Assembly (NCBI RefSeq): GCF_029960815.1
Contig: NZ_JASBRE010000010.1
Coordinates: forward strand, 62,001-126,000
Source of the DNA: Pseudomonas sp. AL03
GTDB taxonomy: Bacteria; Pseudomonadota; Gammaproteobacteria; Pseudomonadales; Pseudomonadaceae
Reading direction: 5' to 3'
Length of the DNA stretch: 64,000 nucleotides
Positions 56,927 to 64,000 of the stretch are shown here, in pieces; position 1 is the stretch's first letter, and each line of letters opens with the position of its first letter. The notes beneath the pieces were generated by a model. It ran no database searches, was not told where the DNA came from, and saw only the letters and a list, made by a program, of their open reading frames with translations. The position numbers were made by a program, and so were the translations under genes.

Positions 56927-58303
56927 ATGCCCACTGACTCCCGTCCCGCCGTACTCGAACTGATTGGCAATACGCCGCTGGTGCGCGTCAGCCGTTTCGA
57001 TACTGGCCCGTGCACGCTGTTCCTCAAGCTCGAATCGCAGAACCCCGGCGGTTCGATCAAGGATCGCATCGGCCTGGCGATGATTGACGCCGCCGAGCGC
57101 GATGGCCGCCTGCGACCCGGTGGCACCATCGTCGAGGCCACCGCCGGCAACACCGGCCTCGGCCTGGCGCTGGTCGGCCGTGCCAAGGGTTACCGGGTGG
57201 TGTTGGTGGTGCCGGACAAGATGTCCACCGAGAAGGTCCTGCACCTCAAGGCGATGGGCGCCGAGGTGCACATCACTCGCTCCGACGTCGGCAAGGGGCA
57301 TCCCGATTATTACCAGGACGTTGCTGCGCGGCTGGCGCAGGACATTCCCGATGCCTTCTTCGCCGATCAGTTCAACAACCCGGCCAACCCGCTGGCCCAC
57401 GAATGCAGCACTGCGCCGGAGATCTGGGCGCAGACTCAGCATGATCTGGACGCCATCGTCGTCGGCGTCGGATCGGCCGGCACGCTGACCGGATTGACCC
57501 GCTTCTTTCGCCGCGTGCAACCGAACCTGGCCATGGTGCTCGCCGATCCGGTCGGCTCGGTGATGGCCGAATACAGCCGCAGCGGCACCCTCGGCACACC
57601 CGGTTCGTGGGCGGTGGAGGGCATCGGCGAGGACTTCATTCCGTCGATTGCCGACCTGTCCAGCGTGCGCCACGCCTATTCGATCAGCGACGAGGAAAGC
57701 TTCGATCATGCCCGCCAACTGCTGCGTGCGGAAGGCATTCTCGGCGGTTCCTCGACCGGCACTTTACTGGCGGCAGCATTGCGCTACTGCCGCGAGCAAA
57801 CCGAGCCGAAGCGGGTCGTCAGCTTCGTCTGCGACACCGGCACCCGCTACTTGTCGAAGGTCTACAACGACCAGTGGATGAACGATCAGGGCCTGCTGCA
57901 GTACAAACATTACGGTGATCTGCGCGACCTGATCTCACGGCGCTTCGAGGATGGCCGGGTGATCAGCGTAGGCCCGGACGATACGCTGCTCACCGCTTTC
58001 CAGCGCATGCGCCTGGCTGATGTCTCGCAACTGCCGGTACTGGAGGGCGGACAGCGGTTGGTCGGTGTGATCGACGAGTCCGATATTCTGCTTGGCATGC
58101 AAGAAGATGCCTCGCACTTTCGCACGAGTGTGTCCAGCGCGATGACCGATAAGCTTCAAACCCTGCCTCCCGGCGCCAGTCTGGCTGAGCTGCGGGCGGA
58201 GCTCGACCGTGGGCTGGTGGCGATCATCGCCGACGCCTCGGGCTTCCACGGCTTGATTACTCGAGTCGACATGCTCATTCACTTACGGAGATCCCTTGCA
58301 TGA
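56927..58303 (+). CDS. cbs: Cystathionine beta-synthase
   Basis: This 458-residue PLP enzyme joins homocysteine and serine. ELIGNTPLVRVSRF and LESQNPGGSIKDRIGLAMI carry the PLP lysine. TVEATAGNTGLGLALV-like IVEATAGNTGLG holds the phosphate and substrate loop, and VGVGSAGTLTGLTRFFR follows. The C-terminal third (about 335-455) is a pair of CBS (Bateman) domains, possibly regulatory. It overlaps the next gene by 4 bp, forming a reverse transsulfuration pair. Confidence 0.93.
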   Translation: MPTDSRPAVLELIGNTPLVRVSRFDTGPCTLFLKLESQNPGGSIKDRIGLAMIDAAERDGRLRPGGTIVEATAGNTGLGLALVGRAKGYRVVLVVPDKMSTEKVLHLKAMGAEVHITRSDVGKGHPDYYQDVAARLAQDIPDAFFADQFNNPANPLAHECSTAPEIWAQTQHDLDAIVVGVGSAGTLTGLTRFFRRVQPNLAMVLADPVGSVMAEYSRSGTLGTPGSWAVEGIGEDFIPSIADLSSVRHAYSISDEESFDHARQLLRAEGILGGSSTGTLLAAALRYCREQTEPKRVVSFVCDTGTRYLSKVYNDQWMNDQGLLQYKHYGDLRDLISRRFEDGRVISVGPDDTLLTAFQRMRLADVSQLPVLEGGQRLVGVIDESDILLGMQEDASHFRTSVSSAMTDKLQTLPPGASLAELRAELDRGLVAIIADASGFHGLITRVDMLIHLRRSLA

Positions 58304-59478
58304 GTCAATACGATGAAACCGCTGTGCCACGTGCCTTCGCCACCCGTGTGATCCATGCCGGGCAGACGCCCGACCCTTCAACCGGGGCGCTGATGCCGCC
58401 GATTTACGCCAACTCCACCTATTTGCAGCAGAGCCCCGGCGTGCACAAGGGCTTCGATTACGGGCGCTCGCACAACCCGACGCGCTTTGCGCTGGAGCGT
58501 TGCGTCGCGGACCTCGAAAGCGGCACCCAGGCCTTCGCGTTCGCCTCCGGGCTGGCGGCGATCTCCACGGTGCTCGAGCTGCTCGACGCGGGCTCGCACA
58601 TCGTCTCCGGCAATGATTTGTACGGCGGCACCTTTCGACTGTTCGACAAGGTGCGCAAACGCAGCGCCGGGCATCGCTTCAGCTTTGTCGATCTGACTGA
58701 CCTGGCGGGATTCGAAGCCTCACTGCAGCCCGACACGAAGATGGTTTGGGTCGAGACGCCAAGCAATCCCTTGCTGAGCCTGACGGACCTCGCCGCTGTC
58801 GCGCGCCTCTGTCGCGAGCGAGGCATCATCTGTGTGGCCGACAACACGTTTGCCAGCCCCTGGATACAGCGCCCGCTGGAGCTTGGCTTCGACATCGTGC
58901 TGCACTCGACCACCAAGTACCTGAACGGCCACTCCGATGTGATCGGCGGTATCGCGGTCGTCGGCAAAAACGCAGACCTGGCGGAGCGTCTGGGCTTCCT
59001 GCAGAACTCAGTAGGCGCTATCGCCGGGCCGTTCGACGCGTTCCTCACCCTGCGCGGCGTGAAGACCCTGGCGCTGCGCATGGAGCGCCACTGCAATAAC
59101 GCGCTGGATCTGGCGCAATGGCTGGAGCGTCAGCCGCAGGTGGCGCGCGTCTATTATCCGGGCCTGCCGTCGCACCCACAGCACGAACTGGCGCAGCGGC
59201 AGATGCGCGGTTTCGGCGGGATGATTTCCCTCGATCTGAACAGCGACCTGGCGGGCGCCACGCGTTTCCTCGAGAGTGTAAGGATCTTCGCCCTGGCCGA
59301 AAGCCTGGGTGGGGTGGAAAGCCTGATCGAGCACCCGGCGATCATGACCCACGCCAGCATCCCCGCAGACACTCGCGCGCAGCTCGGCATTGGCGATGCG
59401 CTGGTGCGTTTGTCAGTGGGGGTCGAGGACGTCGAAGACCTGCGCGCCGATTTGGCCCAGGCGCTGGCGCGGATTTGA
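58300..59478 (+). CDS. Cystathionine gamma-lyase/gamma-synthase family enzyme
   Basis: This 392-residue PLP enzyme belongs to the Cys/Met metabolism family. RVIHAGQTPDPSTGALMPPIYANST is the usual beginning, and the PLP lysine lies in LHSTTKYLNGHSDVIGG. GVESLIEHPAIMTHASIP is near the end. Coupling to cystathionine beta-synthase points to gamma-lyase (cysteine from cystathionine) rather than gamma-synthase; sequence alone does not separate them cleanly. Confidence 0.9.
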   Translation: MSQYDETAVPRAFATRVIHAGQTPDPSTGALMPPIYANSTYLQQSPGVHKGFDYGRSHNPTRFALERCVADLESGTQAFAFASGLAAISTVLELLDAGSHIVSGNDLYGGTFRLFDKVRKRSAGHRFSFVDLTDLAGFEASLQPDTKMVWVETPSNPLLSLTDLAAVARLCRERGIICVADNTFASPWIQRPLELGFDIVLHSTTKYLNGHSDVIGGIAVVGKNADLAERLGFLQNSVGAIAGPFDAFLTLRGVKTLALRMERHCNNALDLAQWLERQPQVARVYYPGLPSHPQHELAQRQMRGFGGMISLDLNSDLAGATRFLESVRIFALAESLGGVESLIEHPAIMTHASIPADTRAQLGIGDALVRLSVGVEDVEDLRADLAQALARI

Positions 59479-59495
59479 ATGACAGCGGGCATAAA

Positions 59496-59528
59496 AAAAT
59501 CCGGAATCCTCATCGGATTCCGGATTTT
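59496..59528. terminator. Bidirectional terminator
   Basis: A 14-bp stem AAAATCCGGAATCC with a 5-base loop is flanked by A and T runs. It lies between the convergent gamma-lyase and DUF3108 genes. Confidence 0.9.
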
Positions 59529-59542
59529 CGTGTCGCTCCGGA

Positions 59543-60256
59543 TTAGCTGCCTTTGACAGCCTTGCCGTTGACCGTACCGTCCAGGAGCATGATGTTGTAC
59601 TCCTTGCCGTCGGTTTCAACCTGTTGCAGACGAACCAGCAGGTAATCCCAGTCCTTGGCGAACCACAGAACGGTGATGCGCTTGCTTTGTGTCGGGTCGC
59701 GCACGCGCTCGACTTTGATCGCTTCGATCTGGCCAGCCTTGGTGTCGACTTTTTCCGAACCCAGCACGCGGAAGTCATAGGTATCGACTTCGCCATCGTC
59801 GACGACCTGATAGCTCATGCTTTTCTTGCCGGCGGCCACGTCGTGCTGCAGGGCCAACTGATAAGTGGATTTGTCGACCATGCCTCGGTTGAGCGGGATC
59901 TTGACCGCATCACCGCGATCGGTGCCGGTGACCATTTTGTTGGTCCAGTCGAAATCCAGGTCAGCTTTCTTGGCTTTGCCCAGACCGCCACGTTCGAAGT
60001 GGTAGGACTGCGGCAGCAGCGTGTCCTTGTCCAGGGTCAGAATGCTTTCTTCGGTCAGGCTGGCGATCATCATTGAGGCCTTGAAGCTAAGCTTCCAGGC
60101 GCCATTGGCTTGCTTGGTCAGGCTGCGTTCAGCGGTGCCACTCATGGGCAACTGCTTCCAGTCAGCGGTGTAGCTGGCGGAGAAAGGTTGAAGTTCTGCC
60201 GCCTGCGCAAAAGGCAGTGCGAGCAGAGCGCAAGCGAAGAGCAGGGCGCGACGCAT
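59543..60256 (-). CDS. DUF3108 periplasmic protein
   Basis: This 237-residue protein has a signal peptide MRRALLFACALLALPFAQA. DUF3108 features are PFSASYTADWKQLPMSGTAERSL, PQSYHFERGGLGKAKKADLDFDW and VERVRDPTQSKRITVLWFAKD. The function of the family is unknown. It lies 8 bp after purN, so it is the last gene of a purM-purN-DUF3108 operon. Confidence 0.9.
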   Translation of the reverse strand: MRRALLFACALLALPFAQAAELQPFSASYTADWKQLPMSGTAERSLTKQANGAWKLSFKASMMIASLTEESILTLDKDTLLPQSYHFERGGLGKAKKADLDFDWTNKMVTGTDRGDAVKIPLNRGMVDKSTYQLALQHDVAAGKKSMSYQVVDDGEVDTYDFRVLGSEKVDTKAGQIEAIKVERVRDPTQSKRITVLWFAKDWDYLLVRLQQVETDGKEYNIMLLDGTVNGKAVKGS

Positions 60257-60264
60257 AAAATCTC

Positions 60265-60927
60265 CTAGGTTCGAATCAAGTGGCCGCTGGCCGCGAGTAA
60301 CTTTCCATCCAGTAAAGCACCTTGCTCGCCGAGTGATAAACGACCTTCGGCAAACCAGCGTACGGCCAGCGGGTAGATCAGGTGTTCCTGAGCGTGGACC
60401 CGCTGCGCCAGACTCTGCGGCGAATCGTGCAACTCTACCGGTATTACTGCCTGTACGACCAGTGGTCCGCCATCGAGTTCCTCGGTGACGAAGTGCACGG
60501 AGCAGCCGTGGTCCGTGTCGCCGGCTTCCAGCGCGCGCTGATGAGTGTGTAACCCTTTGTATTTGGGTAGCAGCGAGGGATGGATGTTGAGCAGGCGACC
60601 TTGGTAGTGGCGCACGAAATCAGCGCTGAGAATGCGCATGAAGCCGGCCAATACCACGAGTTTGGGGTTGAAAGCGTCGATCAATTCGATCATCGCGGCA
60701 TCGAAGGCCTCGCGGCCTTCGAAAGCCTTGTGATCCAGGGTGCGGGTGTCGATACCCGCGTCCCTGGCGCGTTGCAGGCCGTAGGCGTCGGCGCGGTTGG
60801 AAATCACCGCAGCGATGCGGGCCGGGCTGTCACCGGTCCGCGTGCTGTCGATCAAGGCCTGCAAGTTACTGCCGGTGCCGGACAACAGCACCACCACATC
60901 ACAGGTCTGGGACATCCGCTCTTGCAT
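60265..60927 (-). CDS. purN: Phosphoribosylglycinamide formyltransferase
   Basis: This 220-residue enzyme carries out the third step of purine synthesis, transferring formyl from 10-formyltetrahydrofolate to GAR. VVVLLSGTGSNLQALID binds the phosphate. VLAGFMRILSADFVRHYQGRLLNIHPSLLPKYKGLHTHQRAL contains the catalytic Asn-His, with Asp following. The ATG at 60927 overlaps the purM stop (TGATG); an internal ATG four codons later is the alternative. Confidence 0.95.
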   Translation of the reverse strand: MQERMSQTCDVVVLLSGTGSNLQALIDSTRTGDSPARIAAVISNRADAYGLQRARDAGIDTRTLDHKAFEGREAFDAAMIELIDAFNPKLVVLAGFMRILSADFVRHYQGRLLNIHPSLLPKYKGLHTHQRALEAGDTDHGCSVHFVTEELDGGPLVVQAVIPVELHDSPQSLAQRVHAQEHLIYPLAVRWFAEGRLSLGEQGALLDGKLLAASGHLIRT

Positions 60928-61985
60928 CAGTGTGCCTTGAGGTTCTTCAGTTCAACCTGAGCCGCGCCTTCGGCAGCGGTGGAAATCTGACCGATGACCC
61001 AAGGCTGCTCGCCGGCTTCACGCAGGACGTTCAGGGCAGTTTCAACGTGCTCTTGAGCGACGCAGATGACCATGCCGACGCCGCAGTTCAGCACGCGGTG
61101 CATTTCGTTTTCGTCAACGTTGCCTTTCTCTTGCAGCCAGTCGAACACGGCAGGACGGGTCCAGCTCGCGACGTCAACCACGGCTTGAGCGCCTTTTGGC
61201 AGAACGCGCGGGATGTTGTCCAGCAGGCCACCACCGGTGATGTGGGCCATGGCTTTGACGGCGCCGGTTTCCTTGATCAGCTTGAGCAGCGGCTTCACGT
61301 AGATACGGGTCGGGGCCATCAGCAGATCGGTCAGTGGTTGGCCGTCGAGCTGGATGTTTTCGATGTCGGCACCGGACACTTCGATGATTTTGCGGATCAG
61401 CGAGTAGCCGTTGGAGTGCGGGCCCGAAGACGGCAGGGCGAGCAGGGCATCGCCGGCAGCGACTTTCGAACCGTCGATGATTTCGGATTTTTCCACGACG
61501 CCGACGCAGAAGCCGGCCAGGTCGTAGTCTTCGCCTTCGTACATGCCCGGCATTTCAGCGGTTTCGCCGCCGACCAGGGAGCAACCGGACAGTTCGCAGC
61601 CAGCGCCAATGCCGGTCACGACCTGGGTCGCGGTTTCGACGTTGAGCTTGCCGGTAGCGTAGTAGTCGAGGAAGAACAGCGGCTCGGCGCCGCAGACCAC
61701 CAGGTCGTTCACGCACATGGCAACCAGGTCGATGCCGATGGTGTCGTGCTTGTTCAGGTTCAGCGCCAGACGCAGCTTGGTGCCGACGCCGTCGGTGCCG
61801 GAAACCAGCACGGGCTGCTTGTAGCCGGCCGGGATTTCGCAGAGGGCGCCGAAACCGCCCAGGCCGCCCATGACTTCCGGGCGCGCAGTACGCTTGGCGA
61901 CGCTCTTGATGCGTTCGACCAATGCTTCACCGGCGTCGATGTCTACACCGGCGTCCTTGTAGCTCAGGGAGGGTTGCTTGCTCAT
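60927..61985 (-). CDS. purM: Phosphoribosylformylglycinamidine cyclo-ligase
   Basis: This 352-residue AIR synthetase closes the imidazole ring with [30 protein letters not shown] is the standard N-terminus; [54 protein letters not shown] and [24 protein letters not shown] follow. The ATG at 61985 is used; a longer frame upstream is a run through non-coding DNA. It is the first gene of purMN. Confidence 0.96.
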   Translation of the reverse strand: MSKQPSLSYKDAGVDIDAGEALVERIKSVAKRTARPEVMGGLGGFGALCEIPAGYKQPVLVSGTDGVGTKLRLALNLNKHDTIGIDLVAMCVNDLVVCGAEPLFFLDYYATGKLNVETATQVVTGIGAGCELSGCSLVGGETAEMPGMYEGEDYDLAGFCVGVVEKSEIIDGSKVAAGDALLALPSSGPHSNGYSLIRKIIEVSGADIENIQLDGQPLTDLLMAPTRIYVKPLLKLIKETGAVKAMAHITGGGLLDNIPRVLPKGAQAVVDVASWTRPAVFDWLQEKGNVDENEMHRVLNCGVGMVICVAQEHVETALNVLREAGEQPWVIGQISTAAEGAAQVELKNLKAH

Positions 61986-62367
61986 GATCCATGCCTTTAG
62001 GGGGGATTCAGGGGTAACGACCGAGTCCAGTGGGACCACCGAAACTGACGAATGCGATTGCCATTCGCGAATTTCAGGGTGCCCGGCTGTTGCCGGTCTG
62101 CGAAGGCGCGCGATTTTATCAGGCTTGAGGGGCAGCGGCCATCCTCACGCCGACGGCAGGGGCATATCGGCTTAAAAAAACCTCTATTGCCCGTGTTGGT
62201 CACCTCCTTCATGGCTGTATAAGGTATCGCTATTAACCGTCTATCGTTATGACAGTGCAAAAACTTACCGGGGTCGGGTGAATGTTTTGCTTGGGGGCGT
62301 GGTCACAGCCTTGCTCAATCTGGTTCACGCGGCCTGTTCCAGCCGCTCTTGTCGTCAGGAATCCTCC
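61986..62367. other. Non-coding divergent region between purM and DUF2066 gene
   Basis: These 382 bp contain both promoters. On the minus strand TTGCAC and GTTAAT are 17 bp apart near 62230-62260, a weak candidate for purM. CGAATG / CATTCG near 62040-62070 can form a short stem in the purM leader. No gene or repeat is recognised. Confidence 0.5.
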
Positions 62368-63426
62368 ATGCGTTTTTTTTCTGAATATTTGTTTGCGGGC
62401 TGTTTGTCTTTGGTCAGCCTGGCGAGTCATGCCGAGACCGTCAAAAATCTGTATCAGGTGCGTCAGCCTGTCAGTAGTCAAAGCCCAGAGGTGCGCGATC
62501 AGGCGACCCAGCAAGCGTTGGATACGTTGGTGTTGCGTCTGACCGGTGATCCCAAGGCTGCGCAAAGCCCGGGGTTGGCGGCACTGCGCAAGGACCCGCA
62601 GCAGATCATCAGTCAGTACGGCTTTGACGCTGGTCCACCGGAAGTGCTGAAGGTCGATTTCGACCCGGCCAGCACCGAGCAAGCGTTGCGCCGTGCCGGG
62701 CTGTCTCTGTGGGGGGCGAACCGGCCATCGATCCTCAGCTGGTGGTTGAACGATTCCGCTGAGGGTTCGAGTCTGGTGGGCGATGGCCAGGCCAGCGCTG
62801 CACCGCTGCGTCGAGCGGCGCAACACCGTGGTCTGCCGCTGCGCCTGCCGCTGGCCGATCTGAATGAACAAATTGTCGCCACTGCACCGAATCTGGAAGG
62901 TGCGGACGCGACGCCACTGCGCGGGGCATCGGAGCGTTACAACGCTGACGCGTTGCTCGCGGTACATGCCCGTGAAGAGGGCGGCCAGTGGCAGGCCAAG
63001 TGGCAGTTGTGGCTGGGCGACAAGAAGGAGGCGGGCAGTGTTCAGGGCGCGGATCAGGCTGCTGTGGCTGATGCGGTGATGCTGGCGGTCAGTCAACGGC
63101 TGGCGCCTCGGTTTGTGGTTAAGCCAGGTGCTTCGGGCGAACAATTGCTCGAAGTGCAGGGCATGAATCTGGAGCGTTACGCGGCGCTTGGGCGCTTGCT
63201 GGAGCCGTTTGGTGCGCGTCTGCAAAGTGTCGACGGCGACCGGATTCTCTATCGGGTCAATGGCAGCGCCGAACAGTTGAAGGCGCAATTGTCACTGGCG
63301 AAGTTGCAGGAGGTTCCGGCCGGTGAAGCGCCGGCGCCAGCCGCACCGGTTCAGCCGGCCGAGGGTTCGGCGCCAGTAGTAGCGCCCACTCCGGCACCTG
63401 TGCCGCAGTTGCGATTCCGTTGGTAA
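62368..63426 (+). CDS. DUF2066 protein, exported
   Basis: This 352-residue protein has a signal peptide (MRFFSEYLFAGCLSLVSLASHA). DUF2066 features are VRDQATQQALDTLVLRLTGDP at about 40-60 and ANRPSILSWWLNDS in the middle. The C-terminal tail is rich in Pro and Ala (APAPAAPVQPAEG). Function is unknown. The ATG at 62368 has AGGA upstream; a longer open frame starts in non-coding DNA. It is followed closely by a PerM-type permease gene, probably co-transcribed. Confidence 0.88.
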   Translation: MRFFSEYLFAGCLSLVSLASHAETVKNLYQVRQPVSSQSPEVRDQATQQALDTLVLRLTGDPKAAQSPGLAALRKDPQQIISQYGFDAGPPEVLKVDFDPASTEQALRRAGLSLWGANRPSILSWWLNDSAEGSSLVGDGQASAAPLRRAAQHRGLPLRLPLADLNEQIVATAPNLEGADATPLRGASERYNADALLAVHAREEGGQWQAKWQLWLGDKKEAGSVQGADQAAVADAVMLAVSQRLAPRFVVKPGASGEQLLEVQGMNLERYAALGRLLEPFGARLQSVDGDRILYRVNGSAEQLKAQLSLAKLQEVPAGEAPAPAAPVQPAEGSAPVVAPTPAPVPQLRFRW

Positions 63427-63465
63427 CGGTTTTCTTTCTTTATATAGATGCATAGGGAGTTGTAC

Positions 63466-64000
63466 ATGGCCGATACGCGGCGTTGGTTCTGGTTGGGCGG
63501 GATAATCCTGCTCTGCGCGTTTGTCTGGCTGTTGCATCCGATCCTGACGCCGTTCCTGGTGGCGCTGCTGTTGGCTTATCTGTTCGATCCATTGGTGGAT
63601 CGGCTGGAGAAGGCCGGGCTGTCTCGCACCTGGGGCGTGGTAGCGGTGTTTGCGCTGATTACCTTGATCTTCACGACGTTGCTGCTGGTGTTGGTGCCGA
63701 TGCTCGCCAAGCAGCTGTTTCGCTTGTACGAACTGGCGCCGCAGATGCTCGATTGGTTGCAGAACACCGCGCTGCCGTGGGCGCAATCGAAGTTCGGGTT
63801 GTCGGATGGCTTCTGGAAATTCGACAAGCTCAAGGCTGCGATCAGCGAGCACATGGGCCAGACCACCGACATTGTCGGTGTGGTGCTGAGTCAGGCAACG
63901 GCTTCCGGCCTTGTATTGATTGGCTTGCTGGCGAATCTGGTGCTGATCCCGGTGGTGGCCTTCTATCTTCTGCGGGACTGGGACCTGATGATGGCCAAGG
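63466..64000 (+). CDS. AI-2E/PerM family permease, N-terminal part
   Basis: The frame is open from the ATG at 63466 (GGGAG 8-9 bases upstream) to the window end, 178 residues. MADTRRWFWLGGIILLCAFVWLLHPIL-type opening, then FLVALLLAYLFDPLVDRLEKAGLSRTWGVVAVF and a third helix match the AI-2E transporter (PerM) family. The large amphipathic loop and NLVLIPVVAFYLLRDWD, another family motif, follow. The C-terminal half is beyond the window. Confidence 0.9.
   Translation, partial: MADTRRWFWLGGIILLCAFVWLLHPILTPFLVALLLAYLFDPLVDRLEKAGLSRTWGVVAVFALITLIFTTLLLVLVPMLAKQLFRLYELAPQMLDWLQNTALPWAQSKFGLSDGFWKFDKLKAAISEHMGQTTDIVGVVLSQATASGLVLIGLLANLVLIPVVAFYLLRDWDLMMAK

Overview
The window is a stretch of chromosome from a Pseudomonas, most likely of the fluorescens group. 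Three things support this: the gene content and order (ccmABCDEFGHI; pyk-ttuD-glxR-hyi-gcl; gltA | sdhCDAB-sucAB-lpd-sucCD-brnQ-htpG; purM-purN), the GC-rich codon use, and the many REP/REPIN-type inverted repeats between genes (GTAGGAGCGAG / TGTGGGAGCGAG families). Almost all of it is core metabolism. No prophage, insertion sequence, CRISPR array, rRNA or tRNA gene was recognised.

Layout. 1-2.15 kb: the edge of an unidentified gene, a 28-bp perfect palindrome, and a stand-alone FlhB C-domain protein overlapping a FliK-like protein. 2.2-9.7 kb: the complete system I cytochrome c maturation operon ccmABCDEFGHI and a small lipoprotein gene. 9.8-11.1 kb: a deleted short-chain dehydrogenase remnant and a HicAB toxin-antitoxin pair with a palindromic promoter region. 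11.1-17.7 kb: sulfate-binding protein, ion channel with a C-terminal zinc ribbon, autotransporter, lipoprotein hydrolase and urea transporter. 17.8-25.7 kb: the glyoxylate-to-pyruvate module (Gcl, Hyi, GlxR, glycerate kinase, pyruvate kinase), a divergent GlcG-like gene, two identical TTGTATACAA palindromes between them, and a TetR regulator.

25.8-34.7 kb: DUF808 membrane protein, MlaA translationally overlapping an alpha/beta hydrolase, a GH17 membrane protein, a betaine-binding protein, and yjcH-actP for acetate uptake. 34.9-48 kb: the TCA-cycle cluster, with gltA divergent from sdhCDAB-sucAB-lpd-sucCD; consensus-like promoters for gltA and sdhC and a heavily structured sucCD leader can be read. 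48.2-56.7 kb: BrnQ, DUF599 and MAPEG membrane proteins, a small lipoprotein, two tandem hotdog thioesterases, HtpG, dienelactone hydrolase, pirin and OsmC. 56.9-59.5 kb: cystathionine beta-synthase and gamma-lyase (reverse transsulfuration). 59.5-64 kb: DUF3108, PurN, PurM, DUF2066 and the start of a PerM/AI-2E family permease.

The parts most worth a second look are the FlhB-C/FliK pair, the MlaA-hydrolase coupling, the HicAB operator, the TTGTATACAA pair, the structured leaders of ccmA, sucC and brnQ, and the two copies of a roughly 105-bp compound inverted repeat. I saw no clearly new multi-gene defence or biosynthetic system.
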